A stretch of 42,306 nucleotides of DNA from Solirubrobacteraceae bacterium. GTDB taxonomy: Bacteria; Actinomycetota; Thermoleophilia; Solirubrobacterales; Solirubrobacteraceae. This document shows, one piece after another, positions 15,521 to 25,290 of the stretch (position 1 is the stretch's first letter; each line of letters begins with the position of its first letter). The stretch spans positions 1 through 42,306 of the forward strand of contig JAGIBJ010000046.1 in NCBI GenBank assembly GCA_017744415.1, read 5' to 3'. The position numbers were made by a program, and so were the translations under genes. Under the pieces are notes generated by a model. It saw only the letters and a list, made by a program, of their open reading frames with translations, searched no databases and was not told the origin of the DNA.

Positions 15521-16615
15521 ATGGTGCTGCCGAATCCGATCGCGCGCCGCGCGGTGGTCGTCGGCGCGGGCTCGTTCGGCACGGCCATCGCCGTGCTGCT
15601 CGCGCGCGGCGGCCTGCGCACCACGCTGCAGACCCGCACCGAGGCGCAAGCCGAGGAGATGCGCGAGACCCGCGAGAACGCGCGCTACCTGCCGGGCGTC
15701 GAGCTGCCGCAGGAGCTGCGGATCGAGAGCGTCGAGACCGGCCTCTCACGGGCGGAGCTCGTCTTCTTGGGGCTGCCATCGTCAGCCGTCACGGCCACCG
15801 TGCGAGAGCTCGAGGAGCGTGGCCTGCGCAAGCGCGTGCCCGTCGTCGCGATGAGCAAGGGGCTCGTGCCGCCTGACGGCCAGCTGCCCTCGCGCGTGCT
15901 CGCCCAGCAGTTCGGTCCGCTCCGGGTGGCCGCGATCGGCGGCCCCGCGCACGCGCAGGAGATGGTCGCCGACGGCGCCGCGCTCGTCGCCGCCTCCGAG
16001 AACGCGCAGGTGGCCGACCTCATCCAGCAGGTGTTTCTCCGCGCGGGCGTCGTCTGCGAGAAGAGCATCGATCCCGTCGGTGTTGAGCTCGGCGGCGTCG
16101 CCAAGAACGCTGCGGCGCTGGCCGCCGGCGCCACCGAGGCTCAGGGTCTCAATGCCGCCGGCGCCGCCGCCGGCCACATCTTCGCGGAGGTGTGGGACTA
16201 CGCCGCCCGCCTCGGCGCCCGCCCCCAGAGCCTGCTCGGGCTCGCGGGCATCGGCGACCTCGTCGCCACGGCGCTCGCTCCGCACAGCCGCAACCGCCGC
16301 GCCGGCGAGCTGCTCGCGGAGGGCGTGCCCTCTGCCGAGATCCCGGTGCGCGTGGGCCAAGCCGTCGAAGCGCTCGAGACGGTGCCGCTGCTCGCGCGCG
16401 CCCTTTCGCTCGCGGGCGTGCAGGCACCGGTGACGAGCGGCCTTTCGCAGCTCATCGCGGGCGACCTCCCGTTGCAGGACTGGACCGAGCTCGTCCGCAC
16501 CACCGTGCCCTCGCCGAACCGCTGGCGCGGGCAGAGCCGCCGCGCCGCCACCGCCCGCGTGCGCGATGCGCTGCGGTTCAAGGGCCCGAACCCGATTCCG
16601 CCGGGCGACATCTAG
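15521..16615 (+). CDS. gpsA: NAD(P)-dependent glycerol-3-phosphate dehydrogenase
   Basis: Reduces dihydroxyacetone phosphate to sn-glycerol 3-phosphate for phospholipid synthesis in the cytoplasm. The 364-residue product has the N-terminal dinucleotide motif VVVGAGSFGTAIAVLLAR, the segment VAMSKGL, GGPAHAQEM, the catalytic-lysine motif ELGGVAKNAAALAAG and the C-terminal GIGDLVATALAPHSRNRRAGELLAEG, all in family order. The ATG at 15521 is chosen because it lies about 10 residues before the Rossmann strand; the ATG at 15470 would add 17 basic residues. No clear Shine-Dalgarno sequence marks either. GGPAHAQEM replaces the more common GPSFA.E, a mild variation. Confidence 0.92.
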   Translation: MVLPNPIARRAVVVGAGSFGTAIAVLLARGGLRTTLQTRTEAQAEEMRETRENARYLPGVELPQELRIESVETGLSRAELVFLGLPSSAVTATVRELEERGLRKRVPVVAMSKGLVPPDGQLPSRVLAQQFGPLRVAAIGGPAHAQEMVADGAALVAASENAQVADLIQQVFLRAGVVCEKSIDPVGVELGGVAKNAAALAAGATEAQGLNAAGAAAGHIFAEVWDYAARLGARPQSLLGLAGIGDLVATALAPHSRNRRAGELLAEGVPSAEIPVRVGQAVEALETVPLLARALSLAGVQAPVTSGLSQLIAGDLPLQDWTELVRTTVPSPNRWRGQSRRAATARVRDALRFKGPNPIPPGDI

Positions 16616-16758
16616 CTGCCAGCGCCAGCTGGTGCCCGCGCGCTCGCCGTCCCGATCCCGAGGCTCGCCGGGAGCCCACACGCCACCGCCGGCATCACCG
16701 GCGACCGAGAGCCGTCACCGGCCAGCCGTCATGAGGCTGATGAGATCGCGGCCGTCGG

Positions 16759-16777
16759 CGTCAAGGATCCGTCAAGG
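16759..16777 (+). promoter_or_regulatory. Direct repeat CGTCAAGG x2 upstream of kdpF (candidate KdpE site)
   Basis: Two exact copies of CGTCAAGG begin at 16759 and 16770, a spacing of 11 bases (one helical turn), ending 38 bases before the kdpF ATG. OmpR/PhoB-family regulators such as KdpE bind tandem direct repeats with this period. The assignment to KdpE is inference from position and geometry. Confidence 0.45.
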
Positions 16778-16815
16778 CGCGGTGGACCGAGCGCGGGCGG
16801 TGCCACGGTGCGGTC

Positions 16816-16926
16816 ATGCCCACTCTCCTCCTCGCCCTCACGGGAGGTAACGCGGCCGGCCTTCTCGCCGCCGTGCTCCTCCTCGGGTATCTCGTCTACG
16901 CGCTCGTCCGCGCGGAGCGGTTCTGA
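16816..16926 (+). CDS. kdpF: KdpF, small subunit of the K+-transporting ATPase
   Basis: A 36-residue single-span membrane peptide that stabilises the KdpFABC complex. The sequence has one hydrophobic helix (AAGLLAAVLLLGYLVYALV) ending in RAERF, matching the usual KdpF ending (GYL.YAL..PERF). The ATG is at 16816. The stop overlaps the kdpA ATG (TGATG at 16924-16928), giving tight coupling. It is the first gene of the kdpFABCDE operon. Confidence 0.93.
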   Translation: MPTLLLALTGGNAAGLLAAVLLLGYLVYALVRAERF

Positions 16927-18587
16927 TGAGCGTCGGACTCGCTGCGGTGCTGCAGGCGGCCGTGCTGGCCGCGATCGTCGCGGCCACCGCCGGCCCGCTC
17001 GGCAACCACCTCGCGCGCACCTTCACCACCGACCGCGACCTCGCACCTGAGCGCTGGATCTACCGCCTCGGCGGCATCGACCCGCGCGCCGATCAGCGCT
17101 GGACCTCCTACCTCATCTCGCTGCTCGCGTTCTCGCTGGCCTCGATCCTCGCCGTGATCGCGTTCCTCCAGCTCCAGGCCCACCTCCCGCTGAGCAATGG
17201 CATGGGCGCGATGCCCTTTCACCAGGCGCTGAACACGGCGATCTCGTTCACCACCAACACGAACTGGCAGAGCTACAGCGGCGAGGCGGCCGTCGGGCAT
17301 TTCGCGCAGATGGCCGCGCTCGCCGTGCAGAACTTCGCGAGCGCGGCCGTCGGCATCGCCGTCGTCGCGGCGCTGATCCGCGGGTTCACGCGCGAGCGCA
17401 CCGACCGCCTCGGCAGCTTTTGGGTCGATCTCGTGCGCGGCGTGGTCCGCGTGCTTCTCCCGGGTGCGGCGATCGCCGCGATCGTGCTCGTGCTCGGCGG
17501 CGTGGTGCAGAACCTGGACGCCCCACACGAGATCACCACGCTCACCGGTGGGCACCAGCAGCTCCTTGGCGGGCCCGTGGCGTCGCAGGAGGCGATCAAG
17601 GAACTCGGCACCAACGGCGGTGGTTTCTTCAATGCCAACTCGGCCCACCCGCTCGAGAATCCGAGCCCGTTCACGAACCTCTTCGAGAACGCGCTCATGC
17701 TGGTGATCCCGTTCGGGCTCGTCTCGGCCTTCGGAGTGATGGTGGGCAACCGCCGCCAGGCCCGCACCGTCAGCCTGGTGATGGCGACGATCCTCGGCCT
17801 CATGGTGCTCGGCACCACGGTGAGCGAGCTGGCGCACCCCGGCACGGCGAGCCAGCTGGCGGGCGCGGCAATGGAGGGCAAGGAGACGCGCCTCGGCGTG
17901 CCGGCCTCGACGCTCTTCGCCGCCAGCACCACCGGCACCTCGACGGGCGCCGTAAACGCCGCCCACGACTCGCTCTCGGCCCTCGCCGGCGGCGCGCTGA
18001 TCCTCAACATGGGCCTCGGAGAGGTGGCGCCCGGCGGCACCGGCTCCGGCCTCTACGGAATGCTGATCCTGGCGATGGTCGCGGTGTTCATCGCGGGACT
18101 CATGGTCGGCCGCACGCCGGAATACCTCGGCAAGCGCCTCGGCCCCGGCGAGCTGAAGCTGATCGCCGGCTACATCCTCGTCACGCCCGCGCTGGTGCTC
18201 CTCGGCACGGGTGTCGCGCTCGCCTTCGACGGACCCACCAGCTCGATTCTCAACTCTGGGCCGCACGGCCTGAGCGAGGTGCTCTACGCCTTCACGAGCG
18301 CGGCGAACAACAACGGCAGCGCGTTCGGCGGGCTCACGAGCGCGACGACCTTCTACGACCTCGCCCTCGCCCTCGCGATGCTCCTCGGCCGGTTCCTGCC
18401 GATCGTGCTCGTCCTCGCGCTCGCCGCCTCGATCGGCCGCCAGGGGCGCGTGCCCGTCACCGCCGGCACCCTGCCGACCGACACCCGCCTCTTCGCCGGG
18501 CTCCTGCTCGGCGTGGTGCTGGTGATCGCCGGCCTCACCTACCTGCCCGCGCTCGCGCTCGGGCCGCTCGCGGAGGGAGTCCGCTAG
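16926..18587 (+). CDS. kdpA: K+-transporting ATPase, channel subunit KdpA
   Basis: Binds and translocates K+ across the membrane as the channel-like subunit of the high-affinity KdpFABC pump. At 553 residues it has normal length (E. coli 557). The four selectivity-filter-type repeats are visible: SFTTNTNWQSY (about 108-118), ELGTNGGGFFNANSAHP (about 225), TTGTSTGAVNA (about 339) and SAANNNGSAF (about 459). The ATG overlaps the kdpF stop; the TAG stop directly abuts the kdpB ATG. Confidence 0.97.
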   Translation: MSVGLAAVLQAAVLAAIVAATAGPLGNHLARTFTTDRDLAPERWIYRLGGIDPRADQRWTSYLISLLAFSLASILAVIAFLQLQAHLPLSNGMGAMPFHQALNTAISFTTNTNWQSYSGEAAVGHFAQMAALAVQNFASAAVGIAVVAALIRGFTRERTDRLGSFWVDLVRGVVRVLLPGAAIAAIVLVLGGVVQNLDAPHEITTLTGGHQQLLGGPVASQEAIKELGTNGGGFFNANSAHPLENPSPFTNLFENALMLVIPFGLVSAFGVMVGNRRQARTVSLVMATILGLMVLGTTVSELAHPGTASQLAGAAMEGKETRLGVPASTLFAASTTGTSTGAVNAAHDSLSALAGGALILNMGLGEVAPGGTGSGLYGMLILAMVAVFIAGLMVGRTPEYLGKRLGPGELKLIAGYILVTPALVLLGTGVALAFDGPTSSILNSGPHGLSEVLYAFTSAANNNGSAFGGLTSATTFYDLALALAMLLGRFLPIVLVLALAASIGRQGRVPVTAGTLPTDTRLFAGLLLGVVLVIAGLTYLPALALGPLAEGVR

Positions 18588-20621
18588 ATGACCGCCTTGA
18601 CCCCAACGCTCCTGCGCGCCTCGATCCCCGGGGCGATCCGCAAGCTCGATCCGCGCCAGATGATCCACGCCCCGGTGATGTTCGTGGTCGAGGTCGGGTC
18701 GGTCCTCACCACGGTGCTCGCGATCGACGACCCGAGTGCGTTCACGATCCTCCTCGCGATCTGGCTCTGGCTCACCGTGCTCTTCGCGAATCTCGCCGAG
18801 GCCGTCGCCGAGGGCCGCGGTAAGGCGCAGGCCGATGCGCTGCGCGCCGCGCGCACCTCCGCGGAGGGGCGACGGCTCGATCCGGCCACGGGCGCCGAGC
18901 ACCGGGTACCCGCCGCCGAGCTGCAGGTCGGCGACCACGTGGTCTGCGAGGTCGGCGACGTGATCCCGAGCGACGGCGACGTGATCGAGGGCGTGGCGAG
19001 CGTCGACGAGTCGGCGGTCACCGGCGAGTCGGCGCCCGTGATCCGCGAGTCGGGCGGTGATCGCTCGGCCGTCACCGGCGGCACGAAGGTGCTCAGCGAC
19101 CGCATCGTCGTGCGCATCACGGCTCGCCCGGGCGAGACGTTCATCGATCGCATGATCGCGCTCGTCGAGGGCGCAGCCCGCCAGCGCACGCCCAACGAGA
19201 TCGCGCTCTCGGTGCTGCTCACGTCGCTCACGATCATCTTCCTGATCGCGGTCGCCACGCTCCAACCCCTCGCGGGCTACTCCGGGGCGCTGCAGCCGGT
19301 GGTGGTGTTGATCGCGCTGCTCGTCTGCCTGATCCCGACGACGATCGGCGCGCTGCTTTCGGCCATCGGCATCGCCGGTATGGACCGCCTCGTGCAGCGC
19401 AACGTACTCGCGATGAGCGGACGGGCCGTGGAGGCCGCCGGCGACGTGTCGACGCTCCTCCTCGACAAGACCGGCACCATCACGCTCGGCAACCGCCAGG
19501 CCAGCGAGTTCATCGCCGCGCCTGGGGTCGAGCCGCTCGAGCTCGCCGCCGCCGCGCGCCGATCGAGCCTCGCCGACGAGACCCCCGAGGGCCGCTCGAT
19601 CGTCGTCCTCGCCGAGCAGCAGCTCACCGCCGCCGGCCGCACCCCGGAGACGGTCGGCGCGGCCGCCGAGTTCGTCCCCTTCACTGCGCAGACGCGCATG
19701 AGCGGCCTCGACGATGAGGGCCGCGCGACTCGTAAGGGCGCCGGCGACGCGATCACTCGCTGGCTTGCCGAGACCGGCGACGGGCTCCCGGCCGACGTGC
19801 AGGAGGCCGCGAACGAGATCGCGCGCCGCGGCGGTACGCCGCTCGTGGTGGCCGAGCGCGCCGGCGCGTCCGATCCGGCACGGGCCCTCGGCGTGGTCCA
19901 CCTCAAGGACGTCGTCAAGCCCGGCATGCGCGAGCGCTTCGACGAGCTCCGGCGCATGGGTATCCGCACGGTCATGATCACCGGCGACAACCCCCTCACG
20001 GCCGCGGCGATCGCCGAGGAGGCGGGAGTCGACGACTTCCTCGCCGAGGCCAAGCCGGAAGACAAGATGGCCCTGATCCGCAAGGAGCAGGAGGGCGGCA
20101 ACCTCGTCGCCATGACGGGCGACGGCACCAACGATGCGCCGGCGCTCGCGCAGGCCGACGTCGGCGTCGCGATGAACTCGGGCACGGCCGCCGCGAAGGA
20201 CGCCGGCAACATGGTCGACCTCGACTCCGATCCGACCAAGCTCATCGAGATCGTCGAGATCGGCAAGCAGCTGCTGATCACGCGCGGGGCGCTCACCACC
20301 TTCTCCGTGGCGAACGACGTGGCGAAGTACTTCGCGATCCTCCCGGCGATGTTCGCGGCCCTGTATCCGGGCCTCGACCGGCTCAACGTGATGGGCCTCG
20401 CGAGCCCGGAGAGCGCGATCCTCAGCGCGGTCGTGTTCAACGCGCTGATCATCATCGCGTTGATCCCGCTCGCCTTGCGCGGCGTGCGTTACCGCCCCGC
20501 CTCGGCGTCGTCGCTGCTGCAGCGCAACCTCGCGATCTACGGCCTCGGTGGCCTGGCCGCACCGTTCGTCGGGATCAAGCTCCTCGATCTCGTCATCTCC
20601 CAGATCCCCGGAGTCGCGTGA
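18588..20621 (+). CDS. kdpB: K+-transporting ATPase, P-type ATP-hydrolysing subunit KdpB
   Basis: The P-type ATPase subunit that powers K+ uptake. Its 677 residues contain the actuator motif TGES (VTGESAPVI), the phosphorylation motif DKTGTIT with D293, the nucleotide-binding KGA segment (TRKGAGDAI) and the hinge motif [41 protein letters not shown] is the KdpB-type TM4 region. The ATG begins immediately after the kdpA stop; its TGA overlaps the kdpC ATG. Confidence 0.97.
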   Translation: MTALTPTLLRASIPGAIRKLDPRQMIHAPVMFVVEVGSVLTTVLAIDDPSAFTILLAIWLWLTVLFANLAEAVAEGRGKAQADALRAARTSAEGRRLDPATGAEHRVPAAELQVGDHVVCEVGDVIPSDGDVIEGVASVDESAVTGESAPVIRESGGDRSAVTGGTKVLSDRIVVRITARPGETFIDRMIALVEGAARQRTPNEIALSVLLTSLTIIFLIAVATLQPLAGYSGALQPVVVLIALLVCLIPTTIGALLSAIGIAGMDRLVQRNVLAMSGRAVEAAGDVSTLLLDKTGTITLGNRQASEFIAAPGVEPLELAAAARRSSLADETPEGRSIVVLAEQQLTAAGRTPETVGAAAEFVPFTAQTRMSGLDDEGRATRKGAGDAITRWLAETGDGLPADVQEAANEIARRGGTPLVVAERAGASDPARALGVVHLKDVVKPGMRERFDELRRMGIRTVMITGDNPLTAAAIAEEAGVDDFLAEAKPEDKMALIRKEQEGGNLVAMTGDGTNDAPALAQADVGVAMNSGTAAAKDAGNMVDLDSDPTKLIEIVEIGKQLLITRGALTTFSVANDVAKYFAILPAMFAALYPGLDRLNVMGLASPESAILSAVVFNALIIIALIPLALRGVRYRPASASSLLQRNLAIYGLGGLAAPFVGIKLLDLVISQIPGVA

Positions 20622-21208
20622 TGTCGGCCTCTGCCTCGCTCCGCCAGTTCGCCGCCGCCGTGCGCGTCCTGCTCGTGCTCACCGCCATCTGCGGTGTCGC
20701 CTATCCGCTCGCGGTCACGGCCGTGGCGCAGGTGATCAGCCCAGGCACGGCCAACGGCTCCCGCGTCGAGGTCGGCGGTAAGACCGTCGGCAGCCGCCTG
20801 ATCGCGCAGCCGTTCGACGGCCCCGGCTGGTTCCAGCCGCGCCCCTCGGGAGCCGGCGAAGACGGCTACGACACGCTCGCCTCCGCCCCGAGCAACCTGG
20901 GCCCGAACAACGACGACCTCGTCGCCGCGATCAAGGAGCGCCGCGCGGCCTACGCCGAGGCCAACGGCGTGCCGGTGAGTGAGGTGCCCGCGGATGCCGT
21001 GACCGCCAGCGGTAGCGGCCTCGATCCGCACATCTCGCCCGAGAACGCTCGACTCCAGGTGGCGCGGGTGGCTCGCGAGCGGGACCTGGCGCCGGAGCGG
21101 GTGCGCGCGCTCGTCGACGATGCCACGCAGGGCCGCACGCTCGGGGTGCTGGGCGAGGCGCGCGTGAACGTGCTCGAACTCAACGCCCGCCTGATCGAAA
21201 CCAAGTAG
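20621..21208 (+). CDS. kdpC: K+-transporting ATPase, KdpC subunit
   Basis: The periplasm-facing accessory subunit that raises ATP affinity of the Kdp pump. The 195-residue protein has one N-terminal membrane helix (LLVLTAICGVAYPLAVTAVAQV) and the family phrases RLIAQPF.GPGWFQPRPS, SNLGPNN.DL, the DPHISPENA motif and LGVLGEARVNVLELN. ATG at 20621 overlaps the kdpB stop; a GTG one codon earlier is an alternative. Confidence 0.96.
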   Translation: MSASASLRQFAAAVRVLLVLTAICGVAYPLAVTAVAQVISPGTANGSRVEVGGKTVGSRLIAQPFDGPGWFQPRPSGAGEDGYDTLASAPSNLGPNNDDLVAAIKERRAAYAEANGVPVSEVPADAVTASGSGLDPHISPENARLQVARVARERDLAPERVRALVDDATQGRTLGVLGEARVNVLELNARLIETK

Positions 21209-21218
21209 AACGGGAGAC

Positions 21219-23816
21219 ATGGCGCGCGGCACGCTGCGGATCTATCTCGGCGCCGCACCCGGCGTCGGCAAGACCTACCGGATGCTCGAGGAGGGTCGGC
21301 GGCGCCATGCGCGCGGGACCGACGTGGTGATCGGCATCGTCGAGACCCACGGCCGCGCGCACACCGCAGCGCTCCTCCAAGACGGCGGCCTCGAGGCGGT
21401 GCCGCGGCGGCGGATCGAGCACCGCGGTTCGACGTTCGAGGAGCTCGACCTCGACGCGCTCATCGCCCGCCGGCCGCAGGTGGCGCTCGTCGATGAGTTC
21501 GCCCACACCAACGTCCCGGGCTCGCGGAACGAGAAGCGCTGGCAGGACGTCGACGAGCTGCTCGACCACGGCATCGACGTGGTCTCGACGCTGAACATCC
21601 AGCACCTCGAGTCGCTCAACGACGTCGTCCGCGAGATCACCGGCACCGTGCAGCGCGAGACGGTGCCCGACGAGATCGTGCGCCGCGCCGAGCAGGTGGA
21701 GCTCGTCGACATGGCCGCGCAGGCGCTGCGCCGCCGGATGGCCCACGGCAACGTCTACCCCGCCGACAAGGTCGACGCCGCGCTCGCCAACTACTTCCGC
21801 GAGGGCAACCTCCTCTCGCTGCGCGAGCTCGCGCTGCTGTGGACGGCCGGGCGGGTCGACGAGGCCCTGCGGCGCTACCGCGACCTGCACGCGATCGACG
21901 CCCCGTGGGAGACGCACGAGCGCGTCGTCGTCGGGCTCGACGGGCGGCCGGGAGCCGACCTGCTCTTGCGGCGTGGCGCGCGCATCGCCGAGCGCAGCGG
22001 CGGAGAGCTGATCACCGTGCACGTCGCCCGTGCCGACGGCCTCGCCGGGGCCGGCTCCTCGGAGGAGCTCGTGCGGCTCGAACGGCTGACGCGCGAGCTG
22101 GGCGGGCGCTACGAGCTGGTCGTCGGCGAGTCGCCGGCCGATGCGCTCGTCGACTTCGCGCGGTCGGTGCAGGCCACCCAGCTCGTAATCGGTTCGCGCC
22201 GGCGCTCGCGGCTCGGCCGGCTGCGGCGCGGCGCGGGGACGGCGGAGCGCACCGTGCCGGCATCGGGCTCGATCGACGTCCACATCGTCTCGCAGGACGA
22301 GGAGACGGATGCGGGCGGCGGCGACGCGCGCCTCGGCGGCGAGCGCGGGCTCGGCGCCCTGCGCACCGCGGCGGGCATCGGCGGCGGCCTGCTCCTCATC
22401 TGGCTGCTCACGGTCGTGCTGCACCAGGTCAATCAGCGGCCGCCCGTGCAGACGACCTACCTGCTCTACCTCGCCGTCGTCGTGATCGCCGCCGCGATCG
22501 GTGGGGTGCTGCCGGCCGCGCTCACCGCGATCGTCGCCGCGCTGGTCGTCAACTGGTACTTCACCGAGCCGATCGAGACGTTCGACGTGCAGCGCCCCGC
22601 GAACGCGCTGGCGCTCGTGCTCTTCGCAGCATTTGGCGTGGCGCTCGGTGCGGCGGTCGAGGTCGGGGTGCGCCGGCGCCAGCAGGCCGAGCGCGCGGCC
22701 GCCGAGGCGCAGCTGCTTGTGCAGCTCACGAGCGGGATGCTGCGGCGCACCACGCCCGGCGCCGTGCTGGAGCAGATGCGCGCGAGCTTCGGGCTGCGCC
22801 GCGTGGAGCTCGAGGTGCGCGACGACGCCGCGCCCGGCGGCTGGCGGCAGGTGCGCGCGGTCGGCACCGGCACGGCCGCGAGTGATGGCCCGGGGGAGGG
22901 CAATCAGGCCGCGCTCCTCGAGATCGACGAGCGCCGGCGCGTGGTGGCCATCGGGCCGCCGCTCCCGGCCTCGGACCGCCGCGTGCTCGCCGCCTTCGCG
23001 ACGCAGGCCGGCGTTGCCCTCGACACCGCCACGCTCGCCGGTGAGGCCGCGACGGCCCGCTCGCTCGCCCAGGCCGATGCCGCCCGGCGGGCGCTGCTCG
23101 CCTCGGTCGGCCACGACCTCCGCACGCCGCTCGCCGGGATCAAGGCGGCGGTGTCGAGCCTGCGCCAGGCCGACGTCGAGTTCTCCCCCGACGACGAAGC
23201 CGAACTGCTCGCCGCGATCGAGGAGTCGGCCGATCGCCTCCACGAGCTCGTCCGCGACCTGCTCGACATGAGCCGCCTCCAGGCCGACGTCGTCACCGTC
23301 GCCGAGCGCGCGGTGTGGATCGACGAGGTGCTCGCCCCGGCACTCGTCGACCATGATCGTGAGGGCGGGGCCGCGATCCGCGTGGAGGTCGACGAGCGAC
23401 TGCCGCCGGTGCTCGCCGATCCCGTTCTGCTCGAGCGCATCCTCGCGAACGTGATCGGCAACGCCGTCCGCCACGGCGCGGGCGCCGACGTGCTCGTGCG
23501 CGCCGAGGCGCTCGGCGATCGCTCGGTGCAGGTGCGCGTGGTCGACCGCGGGCCCGGCGTGCCGGAGGCCCAGCGGGCGCGGATGTTCGAGCCGTTCCAG
23601 CGCCTGGATGTCGACCGTGATCCGACGGGCGGCGTCGGCCTCGGGCTGGCGGTGGCGCGAGGATTCGCCGAGGCGATCGGCGCGGTGCTCGAAGCCGACG
23701 ACACGCCTGGTGGCGGCCTCACGATGGTGCTCACCCTGCCGCAGGCGCACGACGATCGGGGCGAGGCCGGCGACGAGCCCGCGCCGCGAGCCGCGACGCC
23801 GGAGGCGACGGCATGA
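21219..23816 (+). CDS. kdpD: Osmosensitive K+ channel histidine kinase KdpD
   Basis: Membrane sensor kinase that switches on kdp expression when K+ is low. In 865 residues it holds the KdpD domain with Walker A GAAPGVGKTY (9-18) and DEFAHTNVPGSRNEKRW, a universal-stress-type domain (about 230-360, ERVVVGLDGRPGADLLLRRG), a four-helix DUF4118-type membrane block (about 385-490), a GAF-like linker, HisKA with H632 in SVGHDLRTPLAGIKA, and an ATPase domain with NVIGNAVRHG and GVGLGLAVARGF. GGGAG (Shine-Dalgarno-like GGGAG at 21211-21215) precedes the ATG. The 10-base gap after kdpC and the ATGA overlap with kdpE show one operon. Confidence 0.96.
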   Translation: MARGTLRIYLGAAPGVGKTYRMLEEGRRRHARGTDVVIGIVETHGRAHTAALLQDGGLEAVPRRRIEHRGSTFEELDLDALIARRPQVALVDEFAHTNVPGSRNEKRWQDVDELLDHGIDVVSTLNIQHLESLNDVVREITGTVQRETVPDEIVRRAEQVELVDMAAQALRRRMAHGNVYPADKVDAALANYFREGNLLSLRELALLWTAGRVDEALRRYRDLHAIDAPWETHERVVVGLDGRPGADLLLRRGARIAERSGGELITVHVARADGLAGAGSSEELVRLERLTRELGGRYELVVGESPADALVDFARSVQATQLVIGSRRRSRLGRLRRGAGTAERTVPASGSIDVHIVSQDEETDAGGGDARLGGERGLGALRTAAGIGGGLLLIWLLTVVLHQVNQRPPVQTTYLLYLAVVVIAAAIGGVLPAALTAIVAALVVNWYFTEPIETFDVQRPANALALVLFAAFGVALGAAVEVGVRRRQQAERAAAEAQLLVQLTSGMLRRTTPGAVLEQMRASFGLRRVELEVRDDAAPGGWRQVRAVGTGTAASDGPGEGNQAALLEIDERRRVVAIGPPLPASDRRVLAAFATQAGVALDTATLAGEAATARSLAQADAARRALLASVGHDLRTPLAGIKAAVSSLRQADVEFSPDDEAELLAAIEESADRLHELVRDLLDMSRLQADVVTVAERAVWIDEVLAPALVDHDREGGAAIRVEVDERLPPVLADPVLLERILANVIGNAVRHGAGADVLVRAEALGDRSVQVRVVDRGPGVPEAQRARMFEPFQRLDVDRDPTGGVGLGLAVARGFAEAIGAVLEADDTPGGGLTMVLTLPQAHDDRGEAGDEPAPRAATPEATA

Positions 23817-24511
23817 CCCGCATTCTGGTCGTCGACGACGAGCGCCAGCTCCGCCGTGCACTCGGCGTCAACCTCCGTGCGCGCGGCTACGACGTCGCGC
23901 TCGCGGAGAACGGGGCGGAGGCGCTCGCGCTCGCCGCCCGCCACCACCCGGACGTCGTGATCCTCGACCTCGGCCTGCCGGATCTCGAGGGCACCGAGGT
24001 GATCGAGGGCCTGCGCGGCTGGACGCAGGTGCCGATCATCGTGCTCTCCGCGCGGCAGGGTGAGGAGGAGAAGGTGCTGGCACTCGACGCCGGCGCCGAT
24101 GACTACGTCACCAAGCCCTTCGGGATGGACGAGCTCCTCGCGCGCCTGCGCGCGACCCTCCGCCGCCGCGAGGCCCAGGGCACGCCCGCCGACCGCGGCC
24201 CGTCGGTCGAGACCGCCGACTTCACCGTCGACTTCGCTGCCCGCCGCGTGCTGCGTGACGGCCAGGCCGTGCGGCTCACCCCGACCGAGTGGCACGTGCT
24301 CGAGGTGCTCGTGCGCGCGGAGGGCCGGCTCGTTACCGGAGAGCAGCTCCTTCACGAGGTGTGGGGCCCGCAATACGGCACCGAGCTCAACTACCTGCGC
24401 CAATACCTCGCCCAGCTGCGCCGCAAGCTCGAGCCCGAGCCGTCGGCCCCGCGTTACCTCATCACCGAGCCGGGCATCGGCTACCGCTTCATCAGCGACG
24501 ACACCGCATAG
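23813..24511 (+). CDS. kdpE: KDP operon response regulator KdpE
   Basis: An OmpR/PhoB-type transcription factor of 232 residues that activates the kdp promoter when phosphorylated by KdpD. The receiver has VVDDE (6-10), D52 in ILDLGLPDLEG, the switch serine in VLSAR and K101 in TKPFG. The winged-helix DNA-binding domain (about 130-230) includes RLTPTEWHVLEVLVRAEG and the recognition helix region TELNYLRQYLAQLRRKLE, ending in the beta hairpin ITEPGIGYRFI. Its ATG lies inside the kdpD stop (4-base overlap). Confidence 0.96.
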   Translation: MTRILVVDDERQLRRALGVNLRARGYDVALAENGAEALALAARHHPDVVILDLGLPDLEGTEVIEGLRGWTQVPIIVLSARQGEEEKVLALDAGADDYVTKPFGMDELLARLRATLRRREAQGTPADRGPSVETADFTVDFAARRVLRDGQAVRLTPTEWHVLEVLVRAEGRLVTGEQLLHEVWGPQYGTELNYLRQYLAQLRRKLEPEPSAPRYLITEPGIGYRFISDDTA

Positions 24512-24522
24512 GACGTCCTTCA

Positions 24523-25263
24523 GTGCTCGAGATTCGGACGAAGATCGCCGAGGCCATCGCACGCACCGGCTGGCTCTCGCTCACCGTCGTCGGCGCCCCC
24601 GCGCCGACGTGGCGCTACACGGTTGGGCTCACCGAGCTTGATCTTCCAGAAGTGCTGGTGGCCGGATCGGCGGCGTACTCGAATGACGAGCTGGACGCGC
24701 TCCTCCAGACGGTCGCCGACGGTTTGCGGACGCGCACGATCGGTGCCGACGCACAGGGTGTGTCAACCGACAACGTCGAGTTCGATCTGGTCCCGGTCCA
24801 CGCGAGCTGGGTGGAGCGGCTCGCCATCCAGGCGGTCCGCTACTACGACGGACGCGAGGTCCGCGTCGTGCAGGTTGTCCCGTCGGAGGCTTGGGTCGAC
24901 GTCCCGCAGACGTCAGCCGGCTTCGATGTCAACGCTGAACCCGCGTGGCGGTGGCTCGAAGAGAAGTGGCCGTATCCATGCGACGAGCGAACGCTCGTGC
25001 TCGCTGACAGAGATGTCTTGCGTGGCAACCGGATCGACGAGGCCATTCGCGAGTTTGAGGCTGATGGCTCGGGGTCCTGGTGGTCGATGCGGATCCCAGA
25101 AGAGGAGATCCCGCCGGACGAGCCGATGCGCATGGTTCCGATCGGCACGCTGCTCGCTCTGGATCCCTCCCTCGAAGTCGTCCTTGAACTCGCGGCCGGC
25201 CAGTTCGCCGTTCGGGACGTCGGGTCGAACAACTGGCTCGTGAGAGACATCCCGCGGACGTAG
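24523..25263 (+). CDS. DUF4262-like protein
   Basis: A 246-residue soluble protein. The first half (TGWLSLTVVGAPAPTWRYTVGLTELDLPEVLVAG) matches the DUF4262 pattern of GW.......P...YT.GL....PEL...G, a family of unknown function common in actinobacteria. The second half (about 120-246) is acidic and unplaced. GTG at 24523 follows the kdpE stop by 11 bases with AGGA upstream, so it may be transcribed with kdp. Its codon use is visibly less GC-biased than the kdp genes, suggesting a later insertion. No role in potassium uptake is evident. Confidence 0.72.
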   Translation: MLEIRTKIAEAIARTGWLSLTVVGAPAPTWRYTVGLTELDLPEVLVAGSAAYSNDELDALLQTVADGLRTRTIGADAQGVSTDNVEFDLVPVHASWVERLAIQAVRYYDGREVRVVQVVPSEAWVDVPQTSAGFDVNAEPAWRWLEEKWPYPCDERTLVLADRDVLRGNRIDEAIREFEADGSGSWWSMRIPEEEIPPDEPMRMVPIGTLLALDPSLEVVLELAAGQFAVRDVGSNNWLVRDIPRT

Positions 25264-25290
25264 CGGGCCATCGGCGGGGAGCATGGCCCG
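25264..25290 (+). terminator. Hairpin directly after the DUF4262-like gene
   Basis: The inverted repeat CGGGCCAT (25264-25271) / ATGGCCCG (25283-25290) with an 11-base loop begins at the first base after the stop. It lacks a T-run. It probably ends the kdp-plus-rider transcript. Confidence 0.5.

Noticed and set aside
16896-19901. A 1001-codon minus-strand frame opposite kdpA/kdpB
   Set aside because: Antisense shadow of strongly conserved kdp genes; composition (runs of Asp, Glu, His, Arg) has no protein-like features.
21180-23861. An 893-codon minus-strand frame opposite kdpD
   Set aside because: Antisense shadow of kdpD; no motif, signal peptide or plausible start.
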